DNA of 64,000 nt from a bacterium (GCA_905221295.1 CAJNCP010000003.1:164110-228109); one strand, 5' to 3'. Positions 35,219 to 46,417 are shown, counted from the stretch's first letter. Notes: generated by a model from the letters alone, not told the origin. Translations and numbers: made by a program.

Positions 35219-35280
35219 CTATTTCTTGCCAGAATCCCTAAACAAGCAAATGAAGTATCTTTTAGACTTTAGGAGGTCTT

Positions 35281-35862
35281 ATGAAATTATTAGAAGAGCG
35301 CATCCTTCAGGATGGGCATATCTTGAGTGACAACATCCTCAAGGTGGATTCCTTTCTAACCCACCAAGTTGACTTTAGCTTGATGCGAGAGATTGGTAAG
35401 GTGTTTGCGGAAAAATTCGCAACTGCTGGCATTACCAAGGTCGTGACCATTGAAGCATCGGGCATTGCCCCAGCCGTTTTTACTGCCGAAGCCTTAAATG
35501 TCCCTATGATTTTCGCAAAGAAAGCTAAAAACATCACCATGAACGAAGGCATCTTAGCTGCAGAAGTCTACTCCTTTACCAAGCAGGTGACCAGCACGGT
35601 TTCCATCGCTGGAAAATTCCTCTCACCAGAGGACAAGGTCTTGATTATAGATGATTTCCTTGCTAATGGCCAAGCTGCCAAAGGCTTGATCCAAATCATC
35701 GAACAAGCTGGAGCAAAAGTTGAAGCGATTGGTATCGTGATTGAAAAATCTTTCCAAGATGGTCGTGATTTGCTTGAAAAAGCAGGATATCCAGTCCTAT
35801 CACTGGCTCGCTTGAATCGTTTCGAAAATGGTCAGGTCGTATTTAAGGAGGCAGATCTCTAA
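35281..35862 (+). CDS. xpt: Xanthine phosphoribosyltransferase
   Basis: 193 aa. Salvages xanthine with PRPP to XMP in the cytoplasm. PRPP loop [17 protein letters not shown]; substrate-side [19 protein letters not shown] and [14 protein letters not shown]. Ribosome site AGGAGG. Stop and the pbuX start overlap (TAATG), so translation is coupled. Regulated by the upstream guanine-type riboswitch. Confidence 0.97.
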   Translation: MKLLEERILQDGHILSDNILKVDSFLTHQVDFSLMREIGKVFAEKFATAGITKVVTIEASGIAPAVFTAEALNVPMIFAKKAKNITMNEGILAAEVYSFTKQVTSTVSIAGKFLSPEDKVLIIDDFLANGQAAKGLIQIIEQAGAKVEAIGIVIEKSFQDGRDLLEKAGYPVLSLARLNRFENGQVVFKEADL

Positions 35863-37124
35863 TGCAAAAACAAGAAAAACATTCACAAGCAGCCGTTCTT
35901 GGCTTGCAGCACTTACTAGCAATGTACTCAGGTTCTATCCTGGTTCCTATCATGATTGCGACAGCTCTTAGCTATTCAGCTGAGCAGTTGACCTACCTGA
36001 TCTCCACAGATATCTTCATGTGTGGGGTGGCCACCTTCCTTCAACTCCAACTCAACAAATACTTTGGGATTGGACTACCAGTCGTTCTCGGAGTTGCCTT
36101 CCAATCCGTCGCTCCTTTGATTATGATTGGGCAAAGCCACGGTAGTGGGGCTATGTTTGGTGCCCTTATCGCATCAGGGATTTATGTGGTTCTGATTTCA
36201 GGTATTTTCTCAAAAGTTGCCAATCTCTTCCCATCTATCGTAACAGGCTCTGTCATTACCACGATTGGATTGACCTTGATTCCTGTCGCTATTGGAAATA
36301 TGGGAAATAATGTCCCAGAGCCAACTGGTCAAAGTCTCTTGCTTGCTGCCATCACTGTTTTGATTATCCTCTTGATTAACATCTTTACCAAAGGATTTAT
36401 CAAGTCTATCTCTATTTTGATTGGTCTGGTTGTTGGTACCGCCATTGCTGCTACCATGGGCTTGGTTGATTTCTCCCCTGTTGCGGCAGCACCGCTTGTC
36501 CATGTCCCAACTCCCCTCTACTTTGGGATGCCAACCTTTGAAATCTCATCTATTGTCATGATGTGTATCATCGCAACGGTGTCTATGGTTGAGTCGACTG
36601 GTGTTTACCTAGCCTTGTCTGATATCACGAAAGATCCAATCGACAGCACGCGCCTGCGCAACGGTTACCGCGCAGAAGGTCTGGCCGTACTTCTCGGAGG
36701 AATTTTTAACACCTTCCCTTACACAGGATTTTCACAAAACGTTGGTTTGGTTAAATTGTCAGGTATCAAGAAACGCCTGCCAATCTACTACGCAGCTGGT
36801 TTCCTAGTTCTCCTTGGACTCCTTCCTAAGTTTGGTGCCCTCGCCCAAATCATTCCGAGTCCTGTCCTTGGAGGGGCCATGCTGGTAATGTTTGGTTTTG
36901 TTTCCCTTCAAGGGATGCAAATCCTCGCCCGCGTTGATTTTGCTAACAATGAACACAACTTCCTTATCGCAGCAGTTTCCATCGCTGCAGGTGTCGGACT
37001 CAACAATAGTAATCTCTTCGTCAGCATGCCGACAGCTTTCCAAATGTTCTTCTCAAACGGAATCGTCGTAGCCAGCCTACTGGCCATTGTCCTCAATGCA
37101 GTATTAAACCGGAAAAAGAAATAA
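35862..37124 (+). CDS. pbuX: Xanthine/uracil-family permease
   Basis: 420 aa, about 12-14 membrane segments, nucleobase-ascorbate transporter family: GLQHLLAMYSGSILVPI at the N-terminus, LPVVLGVAFQSVAPLI, and the late QNVGLVKLSGIKKR motif (family NxGxxxxTG region). It imports xanthine for the Xpt reaction. Second gene of the xpt operon. A strong terminator follows directly. Confidence 0.95.
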   Translation: MQKQEKHSQAAVLGLQHLLAMYSGSILVPIMIATALSYSAEQLTYLISTDIFMCGVATFLQLQLNKYFGIGLPVVLGVAFQSVAPLIMIGQSHGSGAMFGALIASGIYVVLISGIFSKVANLFPSIVTGSVITTIGLTLIPVAIGNMGNNVPEPTGQSLLLAAITVLIILLINIFTKGFIKSISILIGLVVGTAIAATMGLVDFSPVAAAPLVHVPTPLYFGMPTFEISSIVMMCIIATVSMVESTGVYLALSDITKDPIDSTRLRNGYRAEGLAVLLGGIFNTFPYTGFSQNVGLVKLSGIKKRLPIYYAAGFLVLLGLLPKFGALAQIIPSPVLGGAMLVMFGFVSLQGMQILARVDFANNEHNFLIAAVSIAAGVGLNNSNLFVSMPTAFQMFFSNGIVVASLLAIVLNAVLNRKKK

Positions 37125-37125
37125 G

Positions 37126-37149
37126 AAAAAGAGGTGTGAGCCTCTTTTT
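37126..37149 (+). terminator. Terminator of xpt-pbuX
   Basis: AAAAAGAGG / CCTCTTTTT with a 6-nt loop (37135-37140) and U-run. Confidence 0.9.
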
Positions 37150-37156
37150 TGTTTCT

Positions 37157-37561
37157 TTATATCCTTACCTGTCTTTCTTCTGACCTTTGTCCTGTGACAA
37201 ACATGGTAAAGGTGGCTTTGCAGACATTTCTGTCTTCTTGATTGGTGATATCGACATCCACGACACAGGTTGTGCGTCCATGATGGACACATTCTCCTTT
37301 AATGGTCAGCACATCGTCGAGTTTTCCTGCCTTGAGGTAGTTGATAGAGGATTGGAGCGTCACTCCATCAAGCCCCAACGAGATAACCACTAGACCACTA
37401 ATCTGGTCACAAAGGGTAAAGAGATAGCCACCATGGGCATTGCCATAGTAGTTGAGCGACGAGTCCACTACTTTTGTCGTCACCACAACATGACCATCTC
37501 TCATTTTTTCTATTTCGTAATTTTCAAAGGCAGATATAGCGTCAAAATGAAAATCTTTCAT
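37157..37561 (-). CDS. PaaI-family hotdog thioesterase
   Basis: 134 aa from the ATG at 37561 (AGGAGGAAAC site); seven codons upstream are not used. Hotdog-fold acyl-CoA thioesterase: NYYGNAHGGYLFTLCDQISGLVVI (the family HGG and acidic residue) and LTIKGECVHHGRTTCVVDVDI. Likely hydrolyses acyl- or aryl-CoA. Substrate unknown. Lies downstream of galT in the same direction, with about 70 bp between; it may receive galactose-operon read-through. Confidence 0.88.
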   Translation of the reverse strand: MKDFHFDAISAFENYEIEKMRDGHVVVTTKVVDSSLNYYGNAHGGYLFTLCDQISGLVVISLGLDGVTLQSSINYLKAGKLDDVLTIKGECVHHGRTTCVVDVDITNQEDRNVCKATFTMFVTGQRSEERQVRI

Positions 37562-37630
37562 CGTTTCCTCCTGATAGTTCAAACGACACTATGATACTAC
37601 TTTTTATAGGACTGCGCAAGGAGAAAGCTC

Positions 37631-39118
37631 CTAGTTTGGCAAAATTCCGACTTGTTCTACAAAGCGCATAAAGGCTACCTGTCCTTGTTCCGTTTGCTTG
37701 TAAACTCCTGCGTCCTCCAGAACACGCGCAAAGATAGTACCTACAGAGTCCTTGACGATTTCAAGGGCTTTTTCTTTATCTTTTAGGTCTGGATGTTGAG
37801 CTTTGAGCCGGTCTGCCCATTCCTGATGATAAGAGGCAACTGCTTCATCATCTCCTACAATATAGCTGGCAACTTGCTCCACTTCTACTTTCAAACGAGG
37901 TGGTAAGATAGCCAAGCCCATGACCTCAATCAAGCCGATATTTTCTTTCTTGATATGTTGGACATCCTTGTGGGGATGATAGATACCATCAGGATGCTCT
38001 GGCGATGTCTGATTGTCCCGTAAGACCAAGTCCAACTCAAACTGTCCATCGCGTTTACGAGCAATGGGTGTAATGGTGTGATGCGGTGTCCCGTCTGTCT
38101 CTGCTAAAATCTGCACTTCAGAATCTGAATACTGGCGCCATTCCTGCAAAATCTTATCCGCCAAGTTGATCAAATCTTCTTTTGAATCCGAAGTCAAACG
38201 CAGCACTGACATAGGCCACTTGACAATCCCAGCCTTGACCTGCTCAAAACCAGCAAAACAGAAAGTCTTTTGCAAAGGAGCCAATTCCATAGGAAATACG
38301 TGACGGCCTCCTTGATAGTGATCATGAGTCAGAATAGAGCCTCCCACGATTGGAAGGTCGGCATTCGAACCCGCAAAATATCCCGGAAATTGCTCTACAA
38401 TCGCCAGCAGACGCTCAAAACTCTGACGACTAATCGCCATTGGCCGATGCTGACCATCTAAGAAGATACAGTGCTCATTAAAATAAGCATAGGGCGAATA
38501 CTGGAATCCCCACTCCTGACCAGCCATTTCAAAACGGATAATGCGGTGATTGCTACGAGCTGGATGGTTAACCCGACCATGGTAGCCCTCATTCTCTATA
38601 CAAAGCTGACACTGGGGATAATTGCTAGCTTGCACCAACTTGGCCGCCGCAATCTCCTTTGGATCCTTTTCAGGCTTAGAGAGGTTAATGGTAATCTCAA
38701 GTTCTCCATAGTCAGATGGAACGCGATAAGCGATATTCTTAGAAATAGCCTTGAGTTTGATGTAGTCGTTTTTCTGGCTAAGTTGGTAAAAATCTGCAAT
38801 TGCCTGCTCTGGAGATTGGGCATAGGTTCCCCAAAAGTTACGATTAACCTGACTTGGACAAGGAGTTACCAAGTCCATCAGTTCAGAACCGAGGATTTCA
38901 CGCGCAGTCTGACTGTCCTCAATCGTCTCTAATCGAACCGCTTCCTCGACTAACTGGTCCTTAAGGTCAATCAACTCATCCAGATCCGTCTCAACTTTCA
39001 AAACGCCTTCACCCACTCGTGCTAAGACACGATTGGTTAGGTAGATTCGATCCATTTCCTCAAATGAACTTTCAGCAATGACTTCCGTGATAAATGCATC
39101 TAGAACTCCTTGACTCAT
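37631..39118 (-). CDS. galT: UDP-glucose--hexose-1-phosphate uridylyltransferase (class II GalT)
   Basis: 495 aa, the Gram-positive class II size. Leloir step 2: galactose-1-phosphate plus UDP-glucose to UDP-galactose and glucose-1-phosphate. Family segments: [48 protein letters not shown], the active-site histidine in [20 protein letters not shown]. The start overlaps the upstream HAD gene by 4 bp (ATGA). No galE or galM is present in the operon. Confidence 0.96.
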   Translation of the reverse strand: MSQGVLDAFITEVIAESSFEEMDRIYLTNRVLARVGEGVLKVETDLDELIDLKDQLVEEAVRLETIEDSQTAREILGSELMDLVTPCPSQVNRNFWGTYAQSPEQAIADFYQLSQKNDYIKLKAISKNIAYRVPSDYGELEITINLSKPEKDPKEIAAAKLVQASNYPQCQLCIENEGYHGRVNHPARSNHRIIRFEMAGQEWGFQYSPYAYFNEHCIFLDGQHRPMAISRQSFERLLAIVEQFPGYFAGSNADLPIVGGSILTHDHYQGGRHVFPMELAPLQKTFCFAGFEQVKAGIVKWPMSVLRLTSDSKEDLINLADKILQEWRQYSDSEVQILAETDGTPHHTITPIARKRDGQFELDLVLRDNQTSPEHPDGIYHPHKDVQHIKKENIGLIEVMGLAILPPRLKVEVEQVASYIVGDDEAVASYHQEWADRLKAQHPDLKDKEKALEIVKDSVGTIFARVLEDAGVYKQTEQGQVAFMRFVEQVGILPN

Positions 39119-39774
39119 TGATTCTCCTTCTTACTTTCTAAATAGTCTCTGACAGCATCTAAATCCTGAAAAACTTGTTCTGTTTTATTTAAGAAAGACT
39201 GTGCTGGCATTTTTAAGTCTGGAATACAAATAACTGGTATCCCAGCTCTATACGCTGCTTCAATCCCTGCTTCACTATCCTCTAATACTAAGCAATTCTC
39301 TGGTAAAACATTCAAAACACTACAGGCCTTTAAAAATATATCAGGGTAAGGTTTGCTTCGCTTTACATCTTTTGCAAAAACTAGATGGTCAAATAAGGAC
39401 AGTATACCATTACTATCCAAAATCATTCTAGCTCTAGATTCAACACTTGAAGTTGCTAAAGCGATTGGAATACCTTCTCTTTGCAAAAAAGCAAGCAAAT
39501 TTTTAGCACCTTTTTTTAAATTTACACCTTTGGCTAAGATTCGAGCCTCCAGTTCATAAACTTTTTCCAAGGTTTGGTCAAAGTTCCAAGGTAAATCATA
39601 GGTATCCAAAAATCGTTGAACATTCTCCTCTTCCCTATGTCCACTGTATTCTCTAGAATATGTTTCTTCTGTGAAAGGAATTCCAAAATCTTTAAGCAAT
39701 TCTTGATAAACTTTTAGAGAAATGATCTCAGTATCAGCTAATAAGCCATCTAAATCAAATATTACAGCGTCCAT
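39115..39774 (-). CDS. HAD-superfamily hydrolase inside the galactose operon (beta-PGM/YniC-like)
   Basis: 219 aa. Subfamily with helical cap C1: motif [11 protein letters not shown] (nucleophile D8 with D10), motif II ALATSS, motif III lysine in [12 protein letters not shown], motif [14 protein letters not shown]. It resembles beta-phosphoglucomutase and sugar-phosphate phosphatases. Location between galK and galT (11 bp after galK, 4-bp overlap into galT) suggests removal or interconversion of galactose-1-phosphate or other sugar phosphates; this is inference. The gene is AT-richer than both neighbours, and the pneumococcal operon that I recall has galK directly before galT, so it may be an insertion or retained ancestral gene. 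Confidence 0.88.
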   Translation of the reverse strand: MDAVIFDLDGLLADTEIISLKVYQELLKDFGIPFTEETYSREYSGHREEENVQRFLDTYDLPWNFDQTLEKVYELEARILAKGVNLKKGAKNLLAFLQREGIPIALATSSVESRARMILDSNGILSLFDHLVFAKDVKRSKPYPDIFLKACSVLNVLPENCLVLEDSEAGIEAAYRAGIPVICIPDLKMPAQSFLNKTEQVFQDLDAVRDYLESKKENQ

Positions 39775-39785
39775 TTACTTCTCTC

Positions 39786-40964
39786 CTAGTCTAAAACGCG
39801 AGTTCCACCTGCAACTTCAGCGATATAGAAGCTTGGAGCGTATCCAACGACTTCCTCGTAGTGCTTGCCAACAGCTGCTTTAAAAGCCTCAACGGCATCT
39901 TTTTGCACCAAGGCAATGGCACAGCCACCAAATCCTGCCCCTGTCATACGAGCACCGAGAACACCTTCCTGAGCCCAAGCTGTGTGGACAAGGGTATCCA
40001 ATTCCAAACCAGTTACTTCATAGTCATGTTCTAGAGAAACGTGAGAAGCATTCATCAAGCGACCAAATGTTTCTAAATCACCTGCCTGAAGTGCTGCTTG
40101 AGCTTTAAGAGTACGTTGGTTTTCAAGCACAGCATGGCGAGCACGTTTTAAGCGATTTTCGTCTTTAATCAGATAGCTGTATTGGTCAAAGGCCCACTCA
40201 TCCAATTCACCCAAGGTCTGAATATCCAAGGCAACTTGCAATTCTTCCACAGCTTTTTCACACTCAGCACGGCGTTCATTGTACTTAGAGTCCGCCAATT
40301 CACGACGTTTATTGGTGTTCATGATAACAACAACATTGTCTTTCAAATCAAGTGGTACCAAGTCGTATTCTAGAGTGTTAGTATCCAGGTAAATAGCTCG
40401 TTGGTCAGCCCCCATACCGATGGCAAACTGGTCCATGATACCAGAGTTGATTCCGATAAAGTTGTTTTCTGTTTGTTTTCCGATTTTTACCAAATCCAGA
40501 CGGTCTAGTTTTAAATCAAAGAGATGCTCTGCAACGACCCCTGTCAAGAGTTCCAAAGATGCTGAAGAGGACAAGCCTGCACCATTTGGGATATTCCCAT
40601 AAACATAAAAATCAAACCCTTTGTCAATCACGTGCCCAGCTTCTTGCAAGAAATGAAGAACCCCTTTTGGATAGTTGGTCCAGCTGTGATCTTTTTCAAA
40701 TTTGAGGTCAGCAAGAGGCACTTCGATGATACCCTTATCCTCAAAGTTGGCTGAGTAGAAACGCAAGACTTGGTCGTCACGCTTGCGCGCTGCACCGTAT
40801 GTCCCCAAAGAAATAGCAGCTGGAAAAACGTGCCCACCGTTGTAGTCTGTGTGTTCACCAATCAGATTGATACGACCTGGTGAAAAGAAAGTTTGGTCTG
40901 CTTCTTGACCAAAAACGGCAAGAAAGTCTTTGCGAAGGGCTTCAGCAGTAAGATGTTGTGTCAT
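39786..40964 (-). CDS. galK: Galactokinase
   Basis: 392 aa. Phosphorylates galactose at C1, first Leloir step. GHMP kinase: galactokinase signature [24 protein letters not shown] loop [29 protein letters not shown] with the catalytic aspartate, and [17 protein letters not shown]. First gene of the galK-HAD-galT operon; its promoter lies in the divergent region with galR and has a cre site. Confidence 0.97.
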   Translation of the reverse strand: MTQHLTAEALRKDFLAVFGQEADQTFFSPGRINLIGEHTDYNGGHVFPAAISLGTYGAARKRDDQVLRFYSANFEDKGIIEVPLADLKFEKDHSWTNYPKGVLHFLQEAGHVIDKGFDFYVYGNIPNGAGLSSSASLELLTGVVAEHLFDLKLDRLDLVKIGKQTENNFIGINSGIMDQFAIGMGADQRAIYLDTNTLEYDLVPLDLKDNVVVIMNTNKRRELADSKYNERRAECEKAVEELQVALDIQTLGELDEWAFDQYSYLIKDENRLKRARHAVLENQRTLKAQAALQAGDLETFGRLMNASHVSLEHDYEVTGLELDTLVHTAWAQEGVLGARMTGAGFGGCAIALVQKDAVEAFKAAVGKHYEEVVGYAPSFYIAEVAGGTRVLD

Positions 40965-41003
40965 ATGAATTCTCCTTTGACTGTCCGTTAAGTCGCCTCA
41001 ACG

Positions 41004-41017
41004 TGTAATCGTTTTCT
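41004..41017 (-). promoter_or_regulatory. cre site (CcpA) in the galK leader
   Basis: TGTAATCGTTTTCT fits the cre consensus TGWAANCGNTNWCW; it lies just downstream of the galK -10. Confidence 0.7.
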
Positions 41018-41020
41018 TCT

Positions 41021-41049
41021 ATTGTACCCAAGGGATTTGCCAAGGTCAA
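41021..41049 (-). promoter_or_regulatory. galK promoter
   Basis: Minus-strand TTGACC (41049-41044), 17 bp, TACAAT (41026-41021). Confidence 0.82.
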
Positions 41050-41052
41050 TTC

Positions 41053-41107
41053 TTTTTACTAAATTTTTACTAAACTATCAGTAAAAAGCAGAAAAATATG
41101 ATATACT
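41053..41107 (+). promoter_or_regulatory. GalR operator region and galR -10
   Basis: Two direct copies of TTTTTACTAAA (41053-41063 and 41064-41074) and an inverted partner AGTAAAAA (about 41080-41087) form an 8-bp-arm dyad upstream of the galK -35. A plus-strand TATACT (41102-41107) is the likely galR -10. The arrangement suggests GalR control of both directions. Confidence 0.65.
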
Positions 41108-41119
41108 AACCTAAAATGA

Positions 41120-42133
<1,014 letters not shown>

Positions 42134-42172
42134 AAAAAGTGAATAAAGAAATATTCCTTTATCCACCTTTTT
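42134..42172. terminator. Bidirectional terminator between galR and the ABC gene
   Basis: AAAAAGTGAATAAAG pairs (one bulge and mismatch) with CTTTATCCACCTTTTT; A- and T-tracts on both sides. Confidence 0.75.
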
Positions 42173-42184
42173 GGGATTTAATTG

Positions 42185-44710
42185 TTATTCGCTACGAAGC
42201 GATTCGACTGGGTCTTTCTTAGCAGCGATGCGTGAAGGGATTAGACCGGCTAACATGGTAAGGACAATCGAAATACCGATAAGGATTAGAGCTACTTCTA
42301 TTGGTAATTGCGCTACATTTCCCACATTTGTCATTTTCGCAACAATCGCATTGATTGGGAATGTCGCAAGAAAGGTAATCGCGATACCGAGCACCCCAGA
42401 GATCAATCCTTCAATGGCTGTTTCAGCAGTGAAGATACGACGAATATCTTTCTTCGAAGCCCCCATTGCACGTAGGATTCCGATTTCTTTTGTACGTTCG
42501 AGAACTGAAATGTACGTGATAATCGAAATCATTATAGAAGATACAATGAGTGAGATGGCCACAAAGCCAACGAGTACTGTTGTCACTACGCCAACCAATG
42601 TCGTAATTGAAGACATGATAGTTTGGATATCATCTGAATAAGCGAGTACCTTATCGTCTTCTCCAGCTTCTTTTTTCGCTGTGTTATAGGCGTTTATGAA
42701 CTCTTTTAAGTCTTGTTTTTGTTGGAACGAAGAGGTGTAGAGCTCAATGGCAGCTGGTTTGGATTTGTTGATGACGCCCATTTTTGCGAGGTTTTCCTCG
42801 TAAGTTGAAGCCGAATTGTCATTATATTGTTGGACATACTGCGCCTGTTCTTCAGGTGTCATTTTAGCCAACTGAATTTTTTCTTCTTCGGTTAAATTCT
42901 CCGAACTGAATGGTTTAGGATCTTTGGCAAAGTCTTTACCCGTAAATACATTTAGATTTTGATTGGCTTCCTGTTCCTTAACAATATCACTATTTTGAAT
43001 GTGTTCGGAAGTGTAATCAATAAGGGCGCTTGTGTAGGCGATTCCTCCTGAAGGAGTATTCACGCCTGAACTTGTGCCGTCTTTTTGGCGAAGGACACCC
43101 ACAATTTTAAGTTCGATCCCATTCTCGATTTGAGTTTTCATATAAGAAGCATTATCAATCTTATTGACCCATAAGTTATTTTCTTTCACAAAACGGTTTG
43201 TATTAACAACTGCTTTGAAAGTTTTTCCTATAAAATCACTATATTGATACGTTTGAGAAGAGAGTTCGTCGAGCTTCTTCGTATCGTTCAATTCACTGGG
43301 ATCTTTGATACGCAAACTATAGAGCAACAAGTCGCTAATTTGATTGTTTTCATCTACGATAAGGACGAGCTCGGACTTATCTTGTGGGAAGCGTCCTTCC
43401 AACACGTCGTACTTGCTTTCTAGCATTGAAGAATCACTAGAAAGTTCACTCCAGTAGTTGAGGTTTTGTAAGTATCCCTTCATCGTTTGATTCGCTGTTT
43501 CTACTTCATCAGCTAAGGTTGAAGGCAGAATACTTTTGGATCCGTTGGAAGTATCACTTGCATAGATAAACGGTTGTAAATTGTATCGGTAACGAATGTC
43601 TTTTGTGAGAGATTCGACCTTCGAAGTGTGTTCCTCCAAGTATGTCTTGAAGGAAGCTAGGTCGTTCTTTCCGATTTGTTTTTTCAATAAATTCGTTAAA
43701 ATCGTATTGATACCGAGCTCATGATTATCCTTGTAAGGCTTCTCGCTCAAATCTGGAGAGGTCGCCAACAAGTTACTCTGGTTCTGCTCGCTAATCGTCA
43801 GTGGAAGAGAGACGAGGGTATCTTCCTGCACCTTTTTAACGTAGTCACTCACACCATTGGAAAGGGCTAAGATAAGAGCAATCCCGATAATCCCGATAGA
43901 ACCCGCAAAAGCTGTTAGTAAGGTACGACCTTTCTTCGTCAATAGGTTATTAAAGGAAAGTACAAGGGCGGTTATAAAGCTCATCTTCGTCTTCGTGAAC
44001 TGGATGTCGACTTGCTTTGTCTCCTCTGTTGGTTCGCATGGATTTGAGTCGCTCAAGATGTTTCCATCTAATACTTGTACGATGCGTGTGGAGTACTTCT
44101 GTGCCAGCTCTGGGTTATGCGTCACCATGATAACCAAACGTTCCTTAGCGATGTCTTTTAATAAATCCATGATTTGAACAGAAGTCTCAGAATCGAGCGC
44201 TCCTGTCGGTTCGTCGGCTAAAACGACTTTTGGATCATTAACAAGAGCACGCGCAATCGCGATTCGTTGCATTTGTCCCCCAGACATTTGACTTGGTTTC
44301 TTATATAAATGGTCTTTTAGGCCTACGCGTTCGAGCACTTCGATAGCACGTTTCTTACGTTCTGCTTTTGAAACACCCGAAAGAGTCATTGCAATTTCTA
44401 CGTTAGAGAGTGCAGTTTGGTGACCGATGAGATTATAAGACTGAAAGACGAAACCGATGGTGTGGTTTCTGTAGCTATCCCAATCGCGGTCTTTAAATTG
44501 CTTTGTTGATTTTCCTTGGATGAGTAAGTCACCAGATGTGTATTGGTCGAGTCCCCCGATGATATTTAATAGGGTGGTTTTCCCAGAACCCGATTGCCCA
44601 AGAATGGAGACAAACTCACTCTCACGGAAGCGAATCGAGATATCCTTTAACGCGTGGAACTCTTGATTGCCCGTATGATAGACTTTTGAAATGTGTTGTA
44701 GCTGTAACAT
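42185..44710 (-). CDS. MacB-like ABC transporter, ATPase fused to FtsX-type permease
   Basis: 841 aa in one polypeptide. Residues 1-225: LolD/MacB-type ATPase (Walker A GQSGSGKTT, signature MSGGQMQRIAIARAL, Walker B VVLADEPTGALD, VTHNPEL). One helix at about 275 (TLLTAFAGSIGIIGIALILA), a long extracellular domain of about 420 residues rich in Asp, Ser and Lys, then three C-terminal helices (about 715-830) of the FtsX domain and the MacB-like end IPSRIAAKKDPVESLRSE. Such fusions export peptides or act mechanically on envelope substrates. No accessory protein (MacA-like) lies beside it. It stands alone between galR and czcD; pneumococcal genomes as I recall them have other genes here, so it may be accessory. 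Confidence 0.9.
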   Translation of the reverse strand: MLQLQHISKVYHTGNQEFHALKDISIRFRESEFVSILGQSGSGKTTLLNIIGGLDQYTSGDLLIQGKSTKQFKDRDWDSYRNHTIGFVFQSYNLIGHQTALSNVEIAMTLSGVSKAERKKRAIEVLERVGLKDHLYKKPSQMSGGQMQRIAIARALVNDPKVVLADEPTGALDSETSVQIMDLLKDIAKERLVIMVTHNPELAQKYSTRIVQVLDGNILSDSNPCEPTEETKQVDIQFTKTKMSFITALVLSFNNLLTKKGRTLLTAFAGSIGIIGIALILALSNGVSDYVKKVQEDTLVSLPLTISEQNQSNLLATSPDLSEKPYKDNHELGINTILTNLLKKQIGKNDLASFKTYLEEHTSKVESLTKDIRYRYNLQPFIYASDTSNGSKSILPSTLADEVETANQTMKGYLQNLNYWSELSSDSSMLESKYDVLEGRFPQDKSELVLIVDENNQISDLLLYSLRIKDPSELNDTKKLDELSSQTYQYSDFIGKTFKAVVNTNRFVKENNLWVNKIDNASYMKTQIENGIELKIVGVLRQKDGTSSGVNTPSGGIAYTSALIDYTSEHIQNSDIVKEQEANQNLNVFTGKDFAKDPKPFSSENLTEEEKIQLAKMTPEEQAQYVQQYNDNSASTYEENLAKMGVINKSKPAAIELYTSSFQQKQDLKEFINAYNTAKKEAGEDDKVLAYSDDIQTIMSSITTLVGVVTTVLVGFVAISLIVSSIMISIITYISVLERTKEIGILRAMGASKKDIRRIFTAETAIEGLISGVLGIAITFLATFPINAIVAKMTNVGNVAQLPIEVALILIGISIVLTMLAGLIPSRIAAKKDPVESLRSE

Positions 44711-44819
44711 CGCCTATCTCCTTTCAGTGATATATGTAGTCTATCACAATTTCATAATGGAGTAAATATGTTACATTTACAATTCATCAAAAATAATCAA
44801 CAAATGGAAAATCGACTTC

Positions 44820-45719
44820 TTATGAATGATGATGTCCATGACTTTGACCTACTTCCAACTCCTCAATTTTTCGCTTATGGGTTTGGTGACTTGCTAGGTT
44901 TGCATCAACTTCAATGGTGACATTTTGAAAGCCATAATCTTTGAGTAAATTACGAATAGATTCTTTACAATACTCTATATGTTCAATCTCTTCTAGGCAA
45001 ACATGAACAATGGCATTTTTTTCCAAACCATCCATAGTCCAGAGATTGAGTTGATTAACACTTTTAACATTAGCTAGCGCTACTAACTCTTTCTCTAGCT
45101 CGGCAGTCTCGACCCCTTCAGGCACAGCATCTAAAAAAATCTTGAGTGTTGACCAAAAACGAGGAATGGCTTTCCAGAGGATAAAACTAGAAATTAAAAG
45201 AGACAAGAGTGGATCGAGAAAGTACCAGTCAGTCACATACAAAACACCAGCAACCAGAATAACCGCTAGCCATCCTAGAATATCTTCTAGAAAATGCAAG
45301 GTCAGGATAGCTTCGTTCTTGGTCTGACCCTTACGAACGATTAGACTAGCTAGCACATTGATACCTACTGCAATGATTCCTAGCCAGAGGACGCCTTCCT
45401 CATTGACAGGTTGCGGGTCAACTATCTTTGTGATATTTTCCAATATCACTAGGACAGACCCTATCATAAGAATCACAGCTGTTAGGATGGCTCCTAAAAG
45501 ACTGAAACGCTTGTAACCCAAGGTGTACTGCCCATCTTCTTCTCGGTTTGAGATTGTTTCCAGAAGGGCTGATATGCCAATGGCTATAGCATCCCCCAAG
45601 TCATGAACAGAATCAGCAAGAACTGCACTTGATCCAAAGATTCCTCCTGCGATAAACTCGACTATCGCATAGCTTAAATTTAAGAAAAAAGCTAACCAGA
45701 TAGATGTTTTAGAACTCAT
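44820..45719 (-). CDS. czcD: Cation-diffusion-facilitator zinc exporter
   Basis: 299 aa. CDF family, six helices; metal site residues in VLADSVHDLGDAIAIG and LTLHFLEDILGWLAV (HxxxD pairs). Cytoplasmic C-terminal domain from about 205, ending in QSHGHHHS, a histidine-rich tail likely binding zinc. It exports Zn2+ (perhaps Cd/Co) from the cytoplasm. Divergent from the TetR-type gene that matches SczA, the zinc-responsive activator of czcD in pneumococcus. Confidence 0.95.
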   Translation of the reverse strand: MSSKTSIWLAFFLNLSYAIVEFIAGGIFGSSAVLADSVHDLGDAIAIGISALLETISNREEDGQYTLGYKRFSLLGAILTAVILMIGSVLVILENITKIVDPQPVNEEGVLWLGIIAVGINVLASLIVRKGQTKNEAILTLHFLEDILGWLAVILVAGVLYVTDWYFLDPLLSLLISSFILWKAIPRFWSTLKIFLDAVPEGVETAELEKELVALANVKSVNQLNLWTMDGLEKNAIVHVCLEEIEHIEYCKESIRNLLKDYGFQNVTIEVDANLASHQTHKRKIEELEVGQSHGHHHS

Positions 45720-45733
45720 TTCTCTCCCTCCTT

Positions 45734-45815
45734 TGGTATAATGGGTATATATGTATTATCTAATAAAATCCAAAGAAAGGATAGAAGCAAACTGTCAGCC
45801 TTATTCAGTTCTGAA
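45734..45815 (+). promoter_or_regulatory. czcD-sczA divergent control region
   Basis: Extended -10 TGGTATAAT (45734-45742) for the plus-strand sczA, and a perfect dyad TTCAG-TT-CTGAA (45804-45815) in its leader, resembling inverted repeats described for SczA. The ATG at 45741 would overlap this -10, so it cannot be the translation start. Confidence 0.6.
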
Positions 45816-45836
45816 CAGTTTGTCTCAAGTGTCTAT

Positions 45837-46391
45837 ATGCAAAAAAGAGATCGTCGGGTCAGTAAGACGAAAAAAGCCATTTATCAAGCTTTTCTACAAG
45901 TTTTGAACGACAAGGGCTATGATGCTACTACTGTCCAAGATATCATTGACTTGGCAGATGTTGGGCGCTCCACTTTTTACTATCACTACGAGAGTAAGGA
46001 ACTGCTTTTAGATGAACTCTGTCGCTACCTCTTTCATCATCTCTTTGAAAGGGAAGAACACTTGACTACAGAAGACTACCTCGCACATATCTTTTTACAT
46101 TTTCAAAAAAACCAAGACCATGTCACCAGTCTTCTTTTTTCCAAAAACGACTACTTTCTCCGCCAACTACACAAGGAACTCGAACACCACGTCTATCCCA
46201 TGGTGGCGGATGATTTGCAAGAGTCCTATCCAAACATTCCGGCTTCCTACCTCAAACATTTTGTAGTAACCAACTTTATCGAAACACTGACCTGGTGGCT
46301 AAAAAAAGGAAAATCTTATACCGAAGACCAAGTAGTGAGATTTTACTTAGATGTGATTGAGATGACTTCTACAAAATCACTCGAAATTTAA
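45837..46391 (+). CDS. sczA: TetR-family zinc-responsive regulator SczA
   Basis: 184 aa from ATG 45837 (MQKRDRRVSKTKKAIYQAF); the longer frame start at 45741 lies inside the promoter. HTH: TVQDIIDLADVGRSTFYYHYESKELLL. The C-terminal domain has the TetR_C pattern YDLKK-less DUF-type helices with many histidines (FHHLFEREEH, HKELEHHVYP) suited to zinc. In pneumococcus SczA activates czcD in zinc; the divergent arrangement here is the same. The ribosome site is weak. A small membrane protein gene follows at 26 bp. Confidence 0.88.
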   Translation: MQKRDRRVSKTKKAIYQAFLQVLNDKGYDATTVQDIIDLADVGRSTFYYHYESKELLLDELCRYLFHHLFEREEHLTTEDYLAHIFLHFQKNQDHVTSLLFSKNDYFLRQLHKELEHHVYPMVADDLQESYPNIPASYLKHFVVTNFIETLTWWLKKGKSYTEDQVVRFYLDVIEMTSTKSLEI

Positions 46392-46417
46392 TCCTATCAC
46401 GAAGAAAGGAATCAACT

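Noticed and set aside
36210..37096. Minus-strand frames opposite pbuX
   Set aside because: Reverse frames of a membrane protein gene.
38270..38932. Plus-strand frames opposite galT
   Set aside because: Antisense to conserved galT with no ribosome site.
42171..42641. 156-aa plus-strand frame downstream of galR
   Set aside because: Antisense to the FtsX domain of the ABC gene and begins inside the terminator.
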